Assembly (NCBI RefSeq): GCF_002158905.1
Contig: NZ_CP021431.1
Span: 2,605,001-2,669,000 of the forward strand
Origin: Yoonia vestfoldensis
GTDB taxonomy: Bacteria; Pseudomonadota; Alphaproteobacteria; Rhodobacterales; Rhodobacteraceae
DNA length: 64,000 nt
Direction of reading: 5' to 3'
In this document: piece after piece, positions 44,700 to 53,410 of the stretch
Numbering within the stretch: position 1 is the first letter of the stretch
Layout of the letters: every line of letters starts with the position of its first letter
Position numbers and translations under genes: made by a program
Notes under the pieces: generated by a model
What the model was told of the DNA's origin: nothing
Database searches by the model: none
The model's input: the letters and a program-made list of their open reading frames with translations, nothing else

Positions 44700-46272
44700 G
44701 CGGTCTGATCCATTGGTAAAGCCATGTTTCCGTCAATTTGCGTCCATATCCCGCAATATGCACCGAAAGTTCGACAAGCGCGCTGTCAGATTGCACATCC
44801 AGCACCACCCGCCACAGATCGCTGCCATCAACACGGGCCAGCGTGACGGCGACAAGATCGCCCCCCGAGGCGGCGACAACCGGGGTCAGCGCATCGGCCT
44901 GCGTCAGGCGGGACAAAAAGCCCCCTTTGAAATCAATCACGAATTTGCGCTTGTTCGCGGGGTTGATCACGCCAGACACACCGCCCGCGCCCGCCCGCGT
45001 TTCGACGACATGCGCCCGGTCCGCGCCATCGCTTTGCGGCAGATCGCCCCAGCGCAGACGATAGGCGAATGTGCGCGTCTCGCCGGCTGCTACCCGGCCT
45101 TCGGGGATGAAATAGGCGACGATATTATCCTCGACCTCCAGCGCGGTCGGGATCTCGACCAGCCGGACATGGCCTGCGCCCCAATCGCCCAGCGGCACGA
45201 CCTCGAGCGAGGGGCGCATTTCGTAACGCGCGCCCGCATCAAGATATTTGGTGAAATCGCGTTCGCGCTGATGCAGCGCAAAGCTGACCGGATTGGCCTG
45301 CGCGAAATAGGACCCGGCAAGACGCGGCGGGTTGTTCAGCGGCCGCCAGATCACGTCACCGCCCTGCTGCACGATCCGCAACCCGTCGCTGTCATGCACG
45401 CGCGGGCGGTAATCGTCGAACCCGGCGCGGTTCACGCCGTTGAACAGGAACATCGAGGTCAATGGCGCGATCCCCAGCTCGGCCACCTCGGCGCGAAAGA
45501 ACAGGCGCGCGGTGACATCTATCTCGGTCGTATCACCCGGGCGGATCACAAAGCGGTAAGCTCCGCTGACGCTGGGGCTATCAAGCAGGGCATAGACAGA
45601 GGTCTCGGCCGCATCCGGCGCAGGGCGTTCCAGATAGAACCGCGTGAAGCGGGGGAATTCCTCGGGCTGGGGGCCTGCGGTGTTCAGCGCCAGCCCCCGC
45701 GCGCTGATCCCGTAACGGTTGCCGCGGCCAAGGGCGCGGAAATAGCTGGCACCCAGAAAGGCCACCAATTCGTCATGGCGGTCGGGATGGTTCAGCGGCG
45801 TATTCAGCCGGAACCCCGCAACACCCGGCCATTGCGCATCCGCAGGCAGGCGGTCGGCCAGATCATCAAGATAATCGAAATCGGCAGTCGAAAACAGCAT
45901 TGGCGCGGCGATCAAGCCTTGCGCATCGCGCGTGACCTCGAACAGTTGGACCGGATCACCGAACAGCCAGCCGGTGTGGAATGCATGGACATGCACCGGG
46001 GCCGCAATCTCTGCCCAGCGCGCGCGATCGGGACGAAAGCGGATCCGCCGGTAATCATCGTAATCCAGCGCGCCCAGAAACCCTGCGGGGCGGGTCGCCG
46101 CGACAAAGGGGGCAGCCGCCTGCGCGCGCGCGATCTGGGTCAGGATATCAAAGGAAAACGGCACCGGACCGGCCCCGTCCTGCGCCTTTACGCCCGAGGC
46201 CATCAGCCCGGCGGCGGTCGCAGCACCGGATTTCAACAGCTGGCGTCTGGTCATGGAGGTCGCAAAGGCCAT
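44692..46272 (-). CDS. opgG: Periplasmic glucan biosynthesis protein OpgG (MdoG), Tat-exported
   Basis: 526-residue periplasmic protein required for maturation and branching of osmoregulated periplasmic glucans. The N-terminus has a twin-arginine signal (TRRQLLKSGAATAAGLMASGVKAQ). The mature part has the MdoG pattern: FSFDILTQIARAQAA, LDYDDYRRIRFRPDRARW, HPGWLFGDPVQLFEV-type segment, and SMFLFNGVNRAGFDDYRPRVHDSDGL. I start at ATG 46272 with GGGGA upstream; ATG 46254, directly at the twin arginines, is possible. It is first in the opg operon. Tat export rather than Sec is typical of the OpgD-like branch. Confidence 0.92.
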   Translation of the reverse strand: MAFATSMTRRQLLKSGAATAAGLMASGVKAQDGAGPVPFSFDILTQIARAQAAAPFVAATRPAGFLGALDYDDYRRIRFRPDRARWAEIAAPVHVHAFHTGWLFGDPVQLFEVTRDAQGLIAAPMLFSTADFDYLDDLADRLPADAQWPGVAGFRLNTPLNHPDRHDELVAFLGASYFRALGRGNRYGISARGLALNTAGPQPEEFPRFTRFYLERPAPDAAETSVYALLDSPSVSGAYRFVIRPGDTTEIDVTARLFFRAEVAELGIAPLTSMFLFNGVNRAGFDDYRPRVHDSDGLRIVQQGGDVIWRPLNNPPRLAGSYFAQANPVSFALHQRERDFTKYLDAGARYEMRPSLEVVPLGDWGAGHVRLVEIPTALEVEDNIVAYFIPEGRVAAGETRTFAYRLRWGDLPQSDGADRAHVVETRAGAGGVSGVINPANKRKFVIDFKGGFLSRLTQADALTPVVAASGGDLVAVTLARVDGSDLWRVVLDVQSDSALVELSVHIAGYGRKLTETWLYQWIRPHA

Positions 46273-46470
46273 TGTGGTCCCCAGATCATCCGATTGCAAA
46301 GCGGGCATCGCCGCGCGCGGGCAATGTTGCGCAAGCAAATGGGGCTTTTAGTGCGGCCGTCCAGCTTGGCGCAAGCTCGCAACAGGCAAGGCCTTGTCAA
46401 TAGGCATGGTTCCGCCGGTTTTCATCCGTGGGACGGATTCCCATGCCTGCATGCGGCACGGTGATCGTGC

Positions 46471-46511
46471 AAAAACATGATCCGCCGGGACCATGCGGTC
46501 ACGGCGGATCA
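46471..46511 (-). terminator. Probable terminator of the peroxiredoxin-metallohydrolase operon
   Basis: 10-bp inverted repeat (TGATCCGCCG at 46478-46487; CGGCGGATCA at 46502-46511) with a 14-base loop. Read on the minus strand it is followed by TGTTTTTG. It lies 45 bases after the metallo-hydrolase stop. The remaining bases up to opgG (46273-46470) hold no gene I can support. Confidence 0.6.
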
Positions 46512-46555
46512 CCCGGCTTGGGCGGCCTGTCAGTTTTGCAAAGCGCGGGGGCGCA

Positions 46556-47437
46556 TCATGCGCCGGTGCGTTCCTCGAAATAATCAAGCGGCAGTTTCAG
46601 ATAGCTGCGCCCGTTGCTTTCGGCCTGCGGTGCGCGCCCGCCGCGGATATTGACCTGCAAGGCGGCCAGCATCAGCTTGGGCAGCGGCAAGGTGGCGTCA
46701 CGCGCATCGCGCCGGGCCTGAAAGGCTGCCTTGTCGGGGGCGTCGGCCAGATGGATATTCTGCGCACGATGCGCGGCGACAGTCGCCATACAGGCCGCCT
46801 CACGGTCGGGCGCGTAATCATGGCCAACATAAAGCCGCGTGTCATCCGGCAGCGCCATGATCTGCGCAATGCTGTCATAAAGCGCCGCCGACGATCCGCC
46901 CGGAAAATCCGCACGGCTGGTGCCGCTGTCCGGCATCATCAGCGTGTCATGCACAAAGGCCGCATCGCCCACGACATAGGTGACCGAGGCCATCGTATGA
47001 CCGGGCGAGAACATGACCTGCACTTCCAGATTGCCGATCATGAATCTGTCGCCATCCGCGAACAGATGGTCCCATTGGCTGCCATCGGTCGCAAAATCAT
47101 CGCCGAGGTTGTAGATATCTTTCCACAGCGCCTGCACCTTGACGACATGTTCACCGATGCCGGTCTTGGCCCCCAAGTGCTGTTTCAGCCAGACGCCAGC
47201 GGAAAAATGGTCAGCATGCGGATGGGTATCAAGCACCCATTCCACCTCGATCCCGGTCTCGCGGATGTAATCCAGCAGCTTTTGCGCATCGCGCGTGGCC
47301 GTGGCCCCGGACAGAGGATCAAAGTTCCAGACCGGATCGACAATCGCGCCTTTCATCGTGGCGGGATCGTGGAAAACATATTGCCAGCTTCCGGTCGGTG
47401 CATCCCAGAAGGCGGCGACTTTTGGTGACTGTGTCAT
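46556..47437 (-). CDS. MBL-fold metallo-hydrolase, ETHE1/Blh-like (putative persulfide dioxygenase)
   Basis: 293-residue metallo-beta-lactamase-fold protein. The metal site motif is THPHADHFSAG (HxHxDH); further ligands are in FSPGHTMASV, DTLMMPDSGTSRADFPGG and LYVGHDYAPD. The ETHE1/Blh group oxidises glutathione persulfide or acts in sulfide and oxidative stress responses. I start at ATG 47437 with AAAGGA upstream, giving MTQSPKVAAFWD. It lies 59 bases downstream of the peroxiredoxin gene on the same strand, consistent with a shared OxyR-controlled transcript. The exact substrate is inferred from family. Confidence 0.82.
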   Translation of the reverse strand: MTQSPKVAAFWDAPTGSWQYVFHDPATMKGAIVDPVWNFDPLSGATATRDAQKLLDYIRETGIEVEWVLDTHPHADHFSAGVWLKQHLGAKTGIGEHVVKVQALWKDIYNLGDDFATDGSQWDHLFADGDRFMIGNLEVQVMFSPGHTMASVTYVVGDAAFVHDTLMMPDSGTSRADFPGGSSAALYDSIAQIMALPDDTRLYVGHDYAPDREAACMATVAAHRAQNIHLADAPDKAAFQARRDARDATLPLPKLMLAALQVNIRGGRAPQAESNGRSYLKLPLDYFEERTGA

Positions 47438-47496
47438 GGCGTGTCCTTTCATCTGGCGCACCCGGGCTAGCCGGGCGCGCTGTCTTGGTCTTGGCG

Positions 47497-48147
47497 TTAA
47501 AGTGTCTTGGTGCTGAAATACCAATCCACGGTATCCAGCCCTTCGGTCATCCGGGCATCGGCGGCTTGGGTGGTCTGCGGGGTCGGCACGATCACCGGCT
47601 GGCCCGGCACCCAGTTTTCAGGTGTGGCGATCTTATGCTCGGCCGAGGTTTGCAGCGCGACGATCAAGCGGTAGAATTCGTCAATCGAGCGGCCATTGGT
47701 CATCGGGTAATAGACCATGGCGCGCAGATTGCCCTCGGGGTCGATCACGAAAGTCGCGCGCACCGCCTGGGTGTCGGATGCACCGGGCTGGATCATGCCA
47801 TAGGCTTGGGCCACTTTCATATCCAGATCGGCGATGATCGGGAAATCGATCTTGACGCCAAAGCTCTGCTCGATGGACCGGACCCAGGCGATATGCGCGT
47901 AATGGCTGTCGATCGACAGGCCCAGCAGTTCAGTGTTCAGCGCGGCAAAATCACCGGCGCGGCGGGCGAAAGCCATGAATTCCGTGGTGCAGACCGGCGT
48001 AAAATCGGCCGGATGCGAAAACAGGATCAGCCATTTGCCTTTGTAATCGGCCAAAGATTTCATGCCATGCGTGGTCAGCGCGGTGAAATCGGGGGCGGGT
48101 TCGTTCATCCGTGGCAGGCCGGCGGGGGTATGTGCGGTATCAAGCAT
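47497..48147 (-). CDS. 1-Cys peroxiredoxin (Prx6-type)
   Basis: 216-residue thiol peroxidase. The peroxidatic cysteine sits in PADFTPVCTTEF (near residue 48), and the long C-terminal extension (ENWVPGQPVIVPTPQTTQAADARM) is typical of Prx6-type enzymes. It reduces hydrogen peroxide and organic peroxides in the cytoplasm. I start at ATG 48147, with AGAGGA upstream. It is divergent from an oxyR-like gene across 113 bases that contain a plausible OxyR site, and it heads an operon with the metallo-hydrolase. Confidence 0.92.
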   Translation of the reverse strand: MLDTAHTPAGLPRMNEPAPDFTALTTHGMKSLADYKGKWLILFSHPADFTPVCTTEFMAFARRAGDFAALNTELLGLSIDSHYAHIAWVRSIEQSFGVKIDFPIIADLDMKVAQAYGMIQPGASDTQAVRATFVIDPEGNLRAMVYYPMTNGRSIDEFYRLIVALQTSAEHKIATPENWVPGQPVIVPTPQTTQAADARMTEGLDTVDWYFSTKTL

Positions 48148-48210
48148 GATGTCCTCTTGGGGTTCTGATTGCGATGCACGAGCAATAGCGGCCGGAATAT
48201 CATTGAGGAA

Positions 48211-48247
48211 ATTGATTGTTTGATTTATTGTTATCGACAAAATCTAT
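48211..48247. promoter_or_regulatory. Candidate OxyR-binding site
   Basis: Four half-elements are spaced as in the OxyR consensus: ATTG-N7-GATT, a 7-base gap, then ATCG-N7-CTAT. The right half matches ATAG-N7-CTAT at seven of eight positions, the left more loosely. It lies in the divergent promoter of the peroxiredoxin and oxyR genes. Confidence 0.5.
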
Positions 48248-48260
48248 CATAAGGCTCACC

Positions 48261-49163
48261 ATGACCACCCTGCGCCAATTGCGTTTTCTTGTTGCCCTGT
48301 CCGACACGCTGAATTTTTCGCGCGCGGCAGAGATATGCCATGTCACCCAACCCACCCTGTCCAGCGGCATCAAAGAGCTGGAGGATCAGCTGGGCGTTCC
48401 CCTGGCCGAACGGTCCAAACAGGCGGTGATGATGACCCCCTTGGGCGTTGAAATCACGCGCCGTGCCCGTGTCGTGCTGAATGATGTGGCCGATATCGCG
48501 GCGCTGGCCCAGGAACATGCAGGACAGGTGCGCGCCGATCTGCGGCTGGGGGCGATCCCGACCATCGGGCCGTTTCTGGTGCCGCGCGCCTTGCCCCTGC
48601 TGCGCCAGCGCTGGCCGGACCAGCATATCTTTCTGCGCGAGGAATTGACCGAGACATTGGTCGAGGGGCTGATCGCGGGCCGGCTGGATCTGATCCTGAT
48701 CGCGCTGCCGCATCCGACAGGTGCCATCGCAACCGAGATGTTGTTCGAGGACGGCTATCAGCTGGCAACGCCGCTGGGCCATGTGCTGGCCGAAGATCCG
48801 GCCGTCACCGGGGCCAAATTGGCGCAGGCCAAGCTTTTGTTGCTGGAAAAGGGTCATTGTCTGCAACGCCATGCCTTGCAGGCCTATCGCGACATGGCGG
48901 CACCTGCCGGTGACGCTTTTGCCGCAACCAGCCTGCCCACGCTGATGTCCATGGTCGAGGAAGGGTTGGGCATCACGCTTTTGCCGCAGCTTGCGGTCGA
49001 TGCGGGGATCGCGCGGGGCCATGATCTGGCGCTGACGCCCATGCCCGGCGCCTGCCCGCGCCGCGTGGTGCTGGCCTGGCGTGCGACATCGCCCCATGCC
49101 GACAGGTTCCGCCAGATTGCCGCGATCTTTCGCCAGGCGCGGGCCAGCCTGGCTGCAGGATAA
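48261..49163 (+). CDS. oxyR: OxyR-like LysR-family regulator lacking the second redox cysteine
   Basis: 300-residue LysR regulator. Helix-turn-helix at residues 3-60 (TLRQLRFLVALSDTLNFSRAAEICHVTQPTLSSGIKELE). The effector domain contains LLLLEKGHCLQRHALQAYRDM, aligned with E. coli OxyR around Cys199 (EDGHCLRDQAMGFC). The first cysteine is present, while the position of Cys208 is tyrosine. Start ATG 48261, not 48216, which would overlap the operator. Divergent from the peroxiredoxin gene it presumably controls. Without the partner cysteine it may sense peroxide by sulfenic acid or mixed disulfide rather than the intramolecular disulfide. Confidence 0.82.
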   Translation: MTTLRQLRFLVALSDTLNFSRAAEICHVTQPTLSSGIKELEDQLGVPLAERSKQAVMMTPLGVEITRRARVVLNDVADIAALAQEHAGQVRADLRLGAIPTIGPFLVPRALPLLRQRWPDQHIFLREELTETLVEGLIAGRLDLILIALPHPTGAIATEMLFEDGYQLATPLGHVLAEDPAVTGAKLAQAKLLLLEKGHCLQRHALQAYRDMAAPAGDAFAATSLPTLMSMVEEGLGITLLPQLAVDAGIARGHDLALTPMPGACPRRVVLAWRATSPHADRFRQIAAIFRQARASLAAG

Positions 49164-49175
49164 ATGCCCATCAGG

Positions 49176-49349
49176 TCAGACAGGCCTGCGGTCCTCGCGT
49201 GCAATGATATAGATCGCATGGACGATGCCCGGAATATAGCCCAGCAGGGTCAGCAAGATGTTGATCCAGAAATGCTTGCCCAGCCCTTCTTGCAAAAAGA
49301 CACCGGCGGGCGGCAGCAGGATGGCGATGATGATGCGTAAGATATCCAT
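49176..49349 (-). CDS. YqaE/Pmp3-family small membrane protein
   Basis: 57-residue hydrophobic protein: MDILRIIIAILLPPAGVFLQ, then EGLGKHFWINILLTLLGYIPGIVHAIYIIA in two transmembrane segments, with a charged end REDRRPV. The PP-GVF turn and GYIPG...HAIY are the Pmp3 signature. These proteins affect membrane potential and salt tolerance. AGGAG lies 7 bases ahead of the ATG. It converges on oxyR with 12 bases between the stops. Confidence 0.92.
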   Translation of the reverse strand: MDILRIIIAILLPPAGVFLQEGLGKHFWINILLTLLGYIPGIVHAIYIIAREDRRPV

Positions 49350-49525
49350 GCGGTTTCTCCTGTGGTTCGGGGGATAACGCCGCGCGCTGCCGCTTCGTTC
49401 CGCCGCTGCGACGGGCTTGCAGCACCCCGCCGCGCTGCTTACGATACCGCGTGACGGACCCGCAGGGGGCCGTCGGCATAAAGAGAGGTCACGGCAATTC
49501 CCCGATTTCGCGCAAACAGGCCGCT

Positions 49526-50563
49526 ATGGTGACGGCCCCCACCGGGCTGGACGCGCTTGGCTGGCAGGCGTTCCAGCAAAGCCAGCTGGGCCCCGATGAT
49601 GCCGCATTGACGCCGGCGCGCATCGCCAATGTGCATCGCGACCGCGTGGTGGCCTTGACCGGTTCGGACACGCTAGAGCTGACACTTGATCCCGGCCTGA
49701 CCACGGCGGCGGTCGCGGTGGGTGATTTCGTGCTCTGCGCCCCGGCGCAATACCGGCTGATCCGGGTGCTGGACCGGCAGACCGAATTGTCGCGTGGCAC
49801 CGAATATCACACCGGCGACAAGCAGCTGATTGCGGCCAATCTGGACAGCCTGTTCATCACCACATCCTGCAACGCCGATTTCAACCCTGCCCGGCTGGAA
49901 CGCTATCTGGCGCTGGCCCATGATGCAGGCGTGCGCCCGGTGATCGTGCTGACCAAGGCGGATCTGGCGGATGATGCCGCCAGCTTTGCCGATCAGGCGC
50001 GCGCTTTGGGCCGCGATCTTGCGGTGCTGGCTGTCAATGCCAAGGGCAGCGATCTGGTGCAGCATTTCGCCCCCTATTGCGGACCGGGACAGACCGTGGC
50101 GCTGGCAGGCACATCCGGTGTCGGCAAGACGACGATTGCCAATGCGCTGACCGGCGGCAATGCCGCCACCCGCGACATCCGCGATGATGATGCGCGCGGG
50201 CGGCATACCACGACCGGCCGGTCACTGCACCCTATGCTGGCGGGGGGCTGGCTGATCGACACGCCCGGCATGCGCGGGCTGGGGCTGGCCGAGGTCGGTT
50301 TCGGCATCGACGCGACCTTTCCCGAAATCTCGGAACTGGCCGCAGCATGCAAATTCCGCGATTGCGCCCATGATGCAGAGCCGGGCTGCGCCGTGCAGGC
50401 CGCTGTCAAGGCTGGCCTGATCACCCCCGACCGGCTGGCGCGGTTCAAGAAGCTCAAGAGCGAGAACACGCAGGCCACCGAGGCCATCGCGCTGGCGCGC
50501 GACAAGCAGCGCAAACAGGGCCGCACCGCCAAAGGTGGCAAAAAGCCACGTCAGAAGTCCTGA
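49526..50563 (+). CDS. rsgA: Ribosome small subunit-dependent GTPase A
   Basis: 345-residue circularly permuted GTPase that checks late 30S maturation. An OB-fold N-terminus precedes the permuted G motifs: G4 LTKADL, then G1 GTSGVGKTT, then G3 DTPGMRGLG. The C-terminal zinc-binding motif is CKFRDCAHDAEPGCAV. The lysine-rich tail (RKQGRTAKGGKKPRQ) suits rRNA binding. I start at ATG 49526. The frame extends back to 49451, but relatives start near here. It is followed by a type B repeat and the convergent phosphatase gene. Confidence 0.93.
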   Translation: MVTAPTGLDALGWQAFQQSQLGPDDAALTPARIANVHRDRVVALTGSDTLELTLDPGLTTAAVAVGDFVLCAPAQYRLIRVLDRQTELSRGTEYHTGDKQLIAANLDSLFITTSCNADFNPARLERYLALAHDAGVRPVIVLTKADLADDAASFADQARALGRDLAVLAVNAKGSDLVQHFAPYCGPGQTVALAGTSGVGKTTIANALTGGNAATRDIRDDDARGRHTTTGRSLHPMLAGGWLIDTPGMRGLGLAEVGFGIDATFPEISELAAACKFRDCAHDAEPGCAVQAAVKAGLITPDRLARFKKLKSENTQATEAIALARDKQRKQGRTAKGGKKPRQKS

Positions 50564-50587
50564 CGCAGGGCAGGTCAAAACTTTTGG

Positions 50588-50620
50588 GCCTCCGGCGGGG
50601 ATATTTGGGCTCGGAAGATG
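50588..50620 (-). repeat. Type B dispersed repeat (reverse orientation)
   Basis: On the minus strand CATCTTCCGAGCCCAAATAT followed by CCCCGCCGGAGGC, with CAAAAGTTTTG just beyond. It matches the 53344 copy including that flanking block. It lies between the convergent rsgA and phosphatase genes. Confidence 0.75.
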
Positions 50621-50636
50621 ATGGTGATTAGGGCGG

Positions 50637-51092
50637 CTAACCTTTGGCCCAGACCAGTTGCGCATCGGTTTCCACCGCACAGGGACGCCGCGCGCGCAGC
50701 CGGCCCAGCGCGCCATCTGCATCCTCGCCCGCTGCGATCATCAGGCGCAGCGCCATCATCCCTGACCGCCCGCAGCCACCCCGGCAATGCGTCAGCACCT
50801 TGCCGCCTGCGCGCAGCACCGCAAGTGCGGCGCTTTCGATCTGGGTGATATCATCTGTTGCGGGCGTGCCGTAATCCACCACCGGCAGATGCTGCCAATC
50901 GACCCCCGCTGCGCGCAGGACCGCCCCCAGCTGGCCCGCGCCGAGCCTGTCCATCTCGTCCTGCCCGGTCATCGAGACGACCAGATCGGGCTGCCAATCC
51001 AGCAGATCCTGCAGGCCCCGCCCCAGCGGCAAGGCCGAGAGCGCCAATGTCCCGCCTGCGACCGGCAGGGTGAAAATCTCGAAATCCGGCAT
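50637..51092 (-). CDS. Dual-specificity/tyrosine phosphatase family protein
   Basis: 151-residue small phosphatase with the P-loop signature HCRGGCGRSGMMA (HCx5R, near residue 107) and a candidate general-acid aspartate in VVDYGTPATDD. Start ATG 51092 with AAGGA 8 bases upstream; the protein then begins MPDFEIFTLPVAGG. Family members dephosphorylate phosphotyrosine/serine or other phosphoesters; no partner kinase is nearby. Divergent from dnaX. Confidence 0.85.
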   Translation of the reverse strand: MPDFEIFTLPVAGGTLALSALPLGRGLQDLLDWQPDLVVSMTGQDEMDRLGAGQLGAVLRAAGVDWQHLPVVDYGTPATDDITQIESAALAVLRAGGKVLTHCRGGCGRSGMMALRLMIAAGEDADGALGRLRARRPCAVETDAQLVWAKG

Positions 51093-51212
51093 TGGCGCGT
51101 CCTTCTTTGTCCGCAGCTTGCCTGATGGCGGATCGCGCGGCAATAGCTTGGTGGACCTCTGGGGCGCATGGCCCTAGGCTGAGGCATCCGCCGAATCCTG
51201 CCAAAGGCCGCC

Positions 51213-52934
51213 ATGACAGACCAACCCCGTTACCAAGTGCTGGCCCGCAAATACCGGCCCGAGACCTTTGCCGATCTGGTGGGTCAGGATGCGATGGTGC
51301 GCACCCTGCGCAATGCCTTTGCCGCCGACCGGATCGCGCAGGCTTTCATGATGACCGGCATCAGGGGCACAGGCAAAACCACCACCGCCCGGATCATCGC
51401 CAAGGGGATGAATTGCATCGGCCCTGATGGCACCGGCGGGCCGACCACCGACCCTTGCGGGATCTGCGAACATTGCGTGGCGATCATGGAAGGCCGCCAT
51501 GTCGATGTGATGGAAATGGATGCCGCGTCCCGCACCGGCGTTGGCGATATCCGCGAGATCATCGATTCCGTGCATTACCGCGCGGCCTCGGCCCGCTACA
51601 AGATCTACATCATCGACGAAGTGCACATGCTGTCGAAGAATGCCTTCAACGCGCTCTTGAAGACGCTGGAGGAACCGCCTGCCCATGTGAAATTCATCTT
51701 TGCCACCACCGAGATCCGCCAAGTGCCGGTCACGGTCCTGTCGCGCTGCCAGCGCTTCGATCTGCGCCGGATCGAGCCGGAAACCCAGATCGCCCTGCTG
51801 CGCAAGATTGCCGATGCCGAAGGTGCCGCGATCAGCGATGACGCGCTGGCGCTGATCACCCGTGCCGCCGAAGGGTCCGCGCGCGATGCGCAATCGCTGC
51901 TTGATCAGGCGATCAGCCATGGCGCGGGCGAAACCAGCGCCGCACAGGTCCGCGCCATGCTGGGGCTGGCCGATCGTGGCCGCGTGCTGGACCTCTTCGA
52001 CATGATCCTGCATGGCCGCGCCGGTGATGCGCTGACGGAATTATCGGGCCAATATGCCGATGGTGCCGATCCGATGGCCGTGCTGCGCGATCTGGCCGAG
52101 GTCTGCCATTGGGTCAGCGTGGTCAAGATCACGCCCGAGGCTGCCAATGACCCCACTATCGGCCCCGATGAACGCGCCCGCGGTCAGGCCATGGCCGAGG
52201 GCCTGCCGATGCGGGTCTTGTCGCGGATGTGGCAGATGCTGTTGAAAGCGCTTGAAGAGGTCGCAATGGCCCCCAATGCGATGATGGCCGCCGAAATGGC
52301 GGTGATCCGGCTGACGCATGTGGCCGATCTGCCCAGCCCCGACGATCTGGTGCGCAAGCTCAAGGACGCAACCCCGCCGCCATCCAGCCCCGCGCGCGTG
52401 CCGCCTGCCCCGCCATCGGGGGGCGGCCCCGTCGCGCACAGCACCGCTGTCACTCATGGCAGCGCACAAACCGCCCCGGCGCTGGCCCCCGATGGCCTGC
52501 AGCATTACGCGCGGTTCGAGGATGTGGTCGAGCTGATCCGCCGCCACCGCGACGTCAAACTGCTGGTCGAGGTCGAAACCGGCCTGCAATTGGTGTCCTA
52601 TCAGCCCGGCCGGATCACCGTGCAACCCACCGCCGATGCCGCCGCCGATCTGGTGGGACGGCTTGGCGCGCGGCTTCAGCTGTGGACCGGCAACCGCTGG
52701 GCGATTTCCGTGGTCAGCGAAGGCGGCGCGCCCACCATCGCCGCCTGCCGTGATGCGGCCGAAACCGACCTGCGCGCGCAGGCCAATGCGCATCCGCTGG
52801 TGCAGGCCGTGATCGCAGCCTTCCCCAAGGCGCGCATCACCGATATCCGCACCGCCGCCACCAAAGCCCAAGAGGCCGAAGCCGAGGCGCTGCCCGAGGT
52901 CGAGGATGAATGGGACCCGTTCGAGCAGGATTGA
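51213..52934 (+). CDS. dnaX: DNA polymerase III subunits gamma/tau
   Basis: 573-residue clamp-loader ATPase. The N-terminus YQVLARKYRPETFADLVGQDAMVRTLRNAF, Walker A GIRGTGKTTTAR, a zinc-binding cysteine set (C..PCGICEHC), Walker B YIIDEVHMLS and the SRC finger LSRCQRFDLRR define the AAA+ domain. The C-terminal third is the polymerase- and helicase-binding tau part, after a proline-rich linker (PPPSSPARVPPAPPSGGG). I see no A-rich slippery site for a gamma form. First of the dnaX-ybaB-recR cluster. Confidence 0.97.
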   Translation: MTDQPRYQVLARKYRPETFADLVGQDAMVRTLRNAFAADRIAQAFMMTGIRGTGKTTTARIIAKGMNCIGPDGTGGPTTDPCGICEHCVAIMEGRHVDVMEMDAASRTGVGDIREIIDSVHYRAASARYKIYIIDEVHMLSKNAFNALLKTLEEPPAHVKFIFATTEIRQVPVTVLSRCQRFDLRRIEPETQIALLRKIADAEGAAISDDALALITRAAEGSARDAQSLLDQAISHGAGETSAAQVRAMLGLADRGRVLDLFDMILHGRAGDALTELSGQYADGADPMAVLRDLAEVCHWVSVVKITPEAANDPTIGPDERARGQAMAEGLPMRVLSRMWQMLLKALEEVAMAPNAMMAAEMAVIRLTHVADLPSPDDLVRKLKDATPPPSSPARVPPAPPSGGGPVAHSTAVTHGSAQTAPALAPDGLQHYARFEDVVELIRRHRDVKLLVEVETGLQLVSYQPGRITVQPTADAAADLVGRLGARLQLWTGNRWAISVVSEGGAPTIAACRDAAETDLRAQANAHPLVQAVIAAFPKARITDIRTAATKAQEAEAEALPEVEDEWDPFEQD

Positions 52935-52995
52935 CCCGCTTGCGGGCGCGCGCCCAAAGACCTATCTCAAACATAGACCATGAGGGAGACATCCG

Positions 52996-53340
52996 ATGCT
53001 CAAAGGATTAGGCGGCCTTGGCGATATGGCCAAGATGATGAAACAGGCCCAGGACATGCAGGGCAAGATGGCCCAGATGCAAGACGACCTTGACCAGATC
53101 ATGGTCGAAGGCATCAGCGGCGCGGGGCTGGTCAAGGCCAGGGCAACCGCCAAGGGCGAATTGAAAAGCCTCGATATCGACCCGTCAATCTTCAACGGCG
53201 ACGACAAGGAAGTGGTCGAGGATCTGATCCTTGCCGCGATCAAGGATGCGCAATCCAAGGCAGCCGAACGCGCCCAGCAGGAAATGGGCAAGATGGCCGA
53301 GGCGATGGGCCTGCCCGCGGGCATGAAACTGCCCTTCTGA
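52996..53340 (+). CDS. YbaB/EbfC-family nucleoid-associated protein
   Basis: 114-residue DNA-binding protein. A coiled N-terminal helix (MLKGLGGLGDMAKMMKQAQDMQGKMAQMQDDLDQI in two parts) precedes a small beta sheet and helix (ISGAGLVKARATAKGELKSLDIDPSIF). The methionine/glutamine-rich first helix is typical. It lies 61 bases after dnaX, a conserved neighbour of dnaX and recR. The C-terminus (MGKMAEAMGLPAGMKLPF) also matches the family. Confidence 0.94.
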   Translation: MLKGLGGLGDMAKMMKQAQDMQGKMAQMQDDLDQIMVEGISGAGLVKARATAKGELKSLDIDPSIFNGDDKEVVEDLILAAIKDAQSKAAERAQQEMGKMAEAMGLPAGMKLPF

Positions 53341-53343
53341 CCC

Positions 53344-53376
53344 CATCTTCCGAGCCTAAATATCCCCGCCGGAGGC
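53344..53376 (+). repeat. Type B dispersed repeat
   Basis: CATCTTCCGAGCCTAAATAT followed by CCCCGCCGGAGGC, then CGCAAAGTTTTTGG. It begins 3 bases after the ybaB stop and lies between ybaB and recR, which are on the same strand. It is therefore probably transcribed and not a terminator for the whole cluster. Confidence 0.75.
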
Positions 53377-53410
53377 CGCAAAGTTTTTGGCCCAGCACGC
53401 AAAGGCCCCC

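Noticed and set aside
44698..46464. 588-codon plus-strand frame
   Set aside because: Antisense to opgG, which has clear MdoG motifs and a Tat signal.
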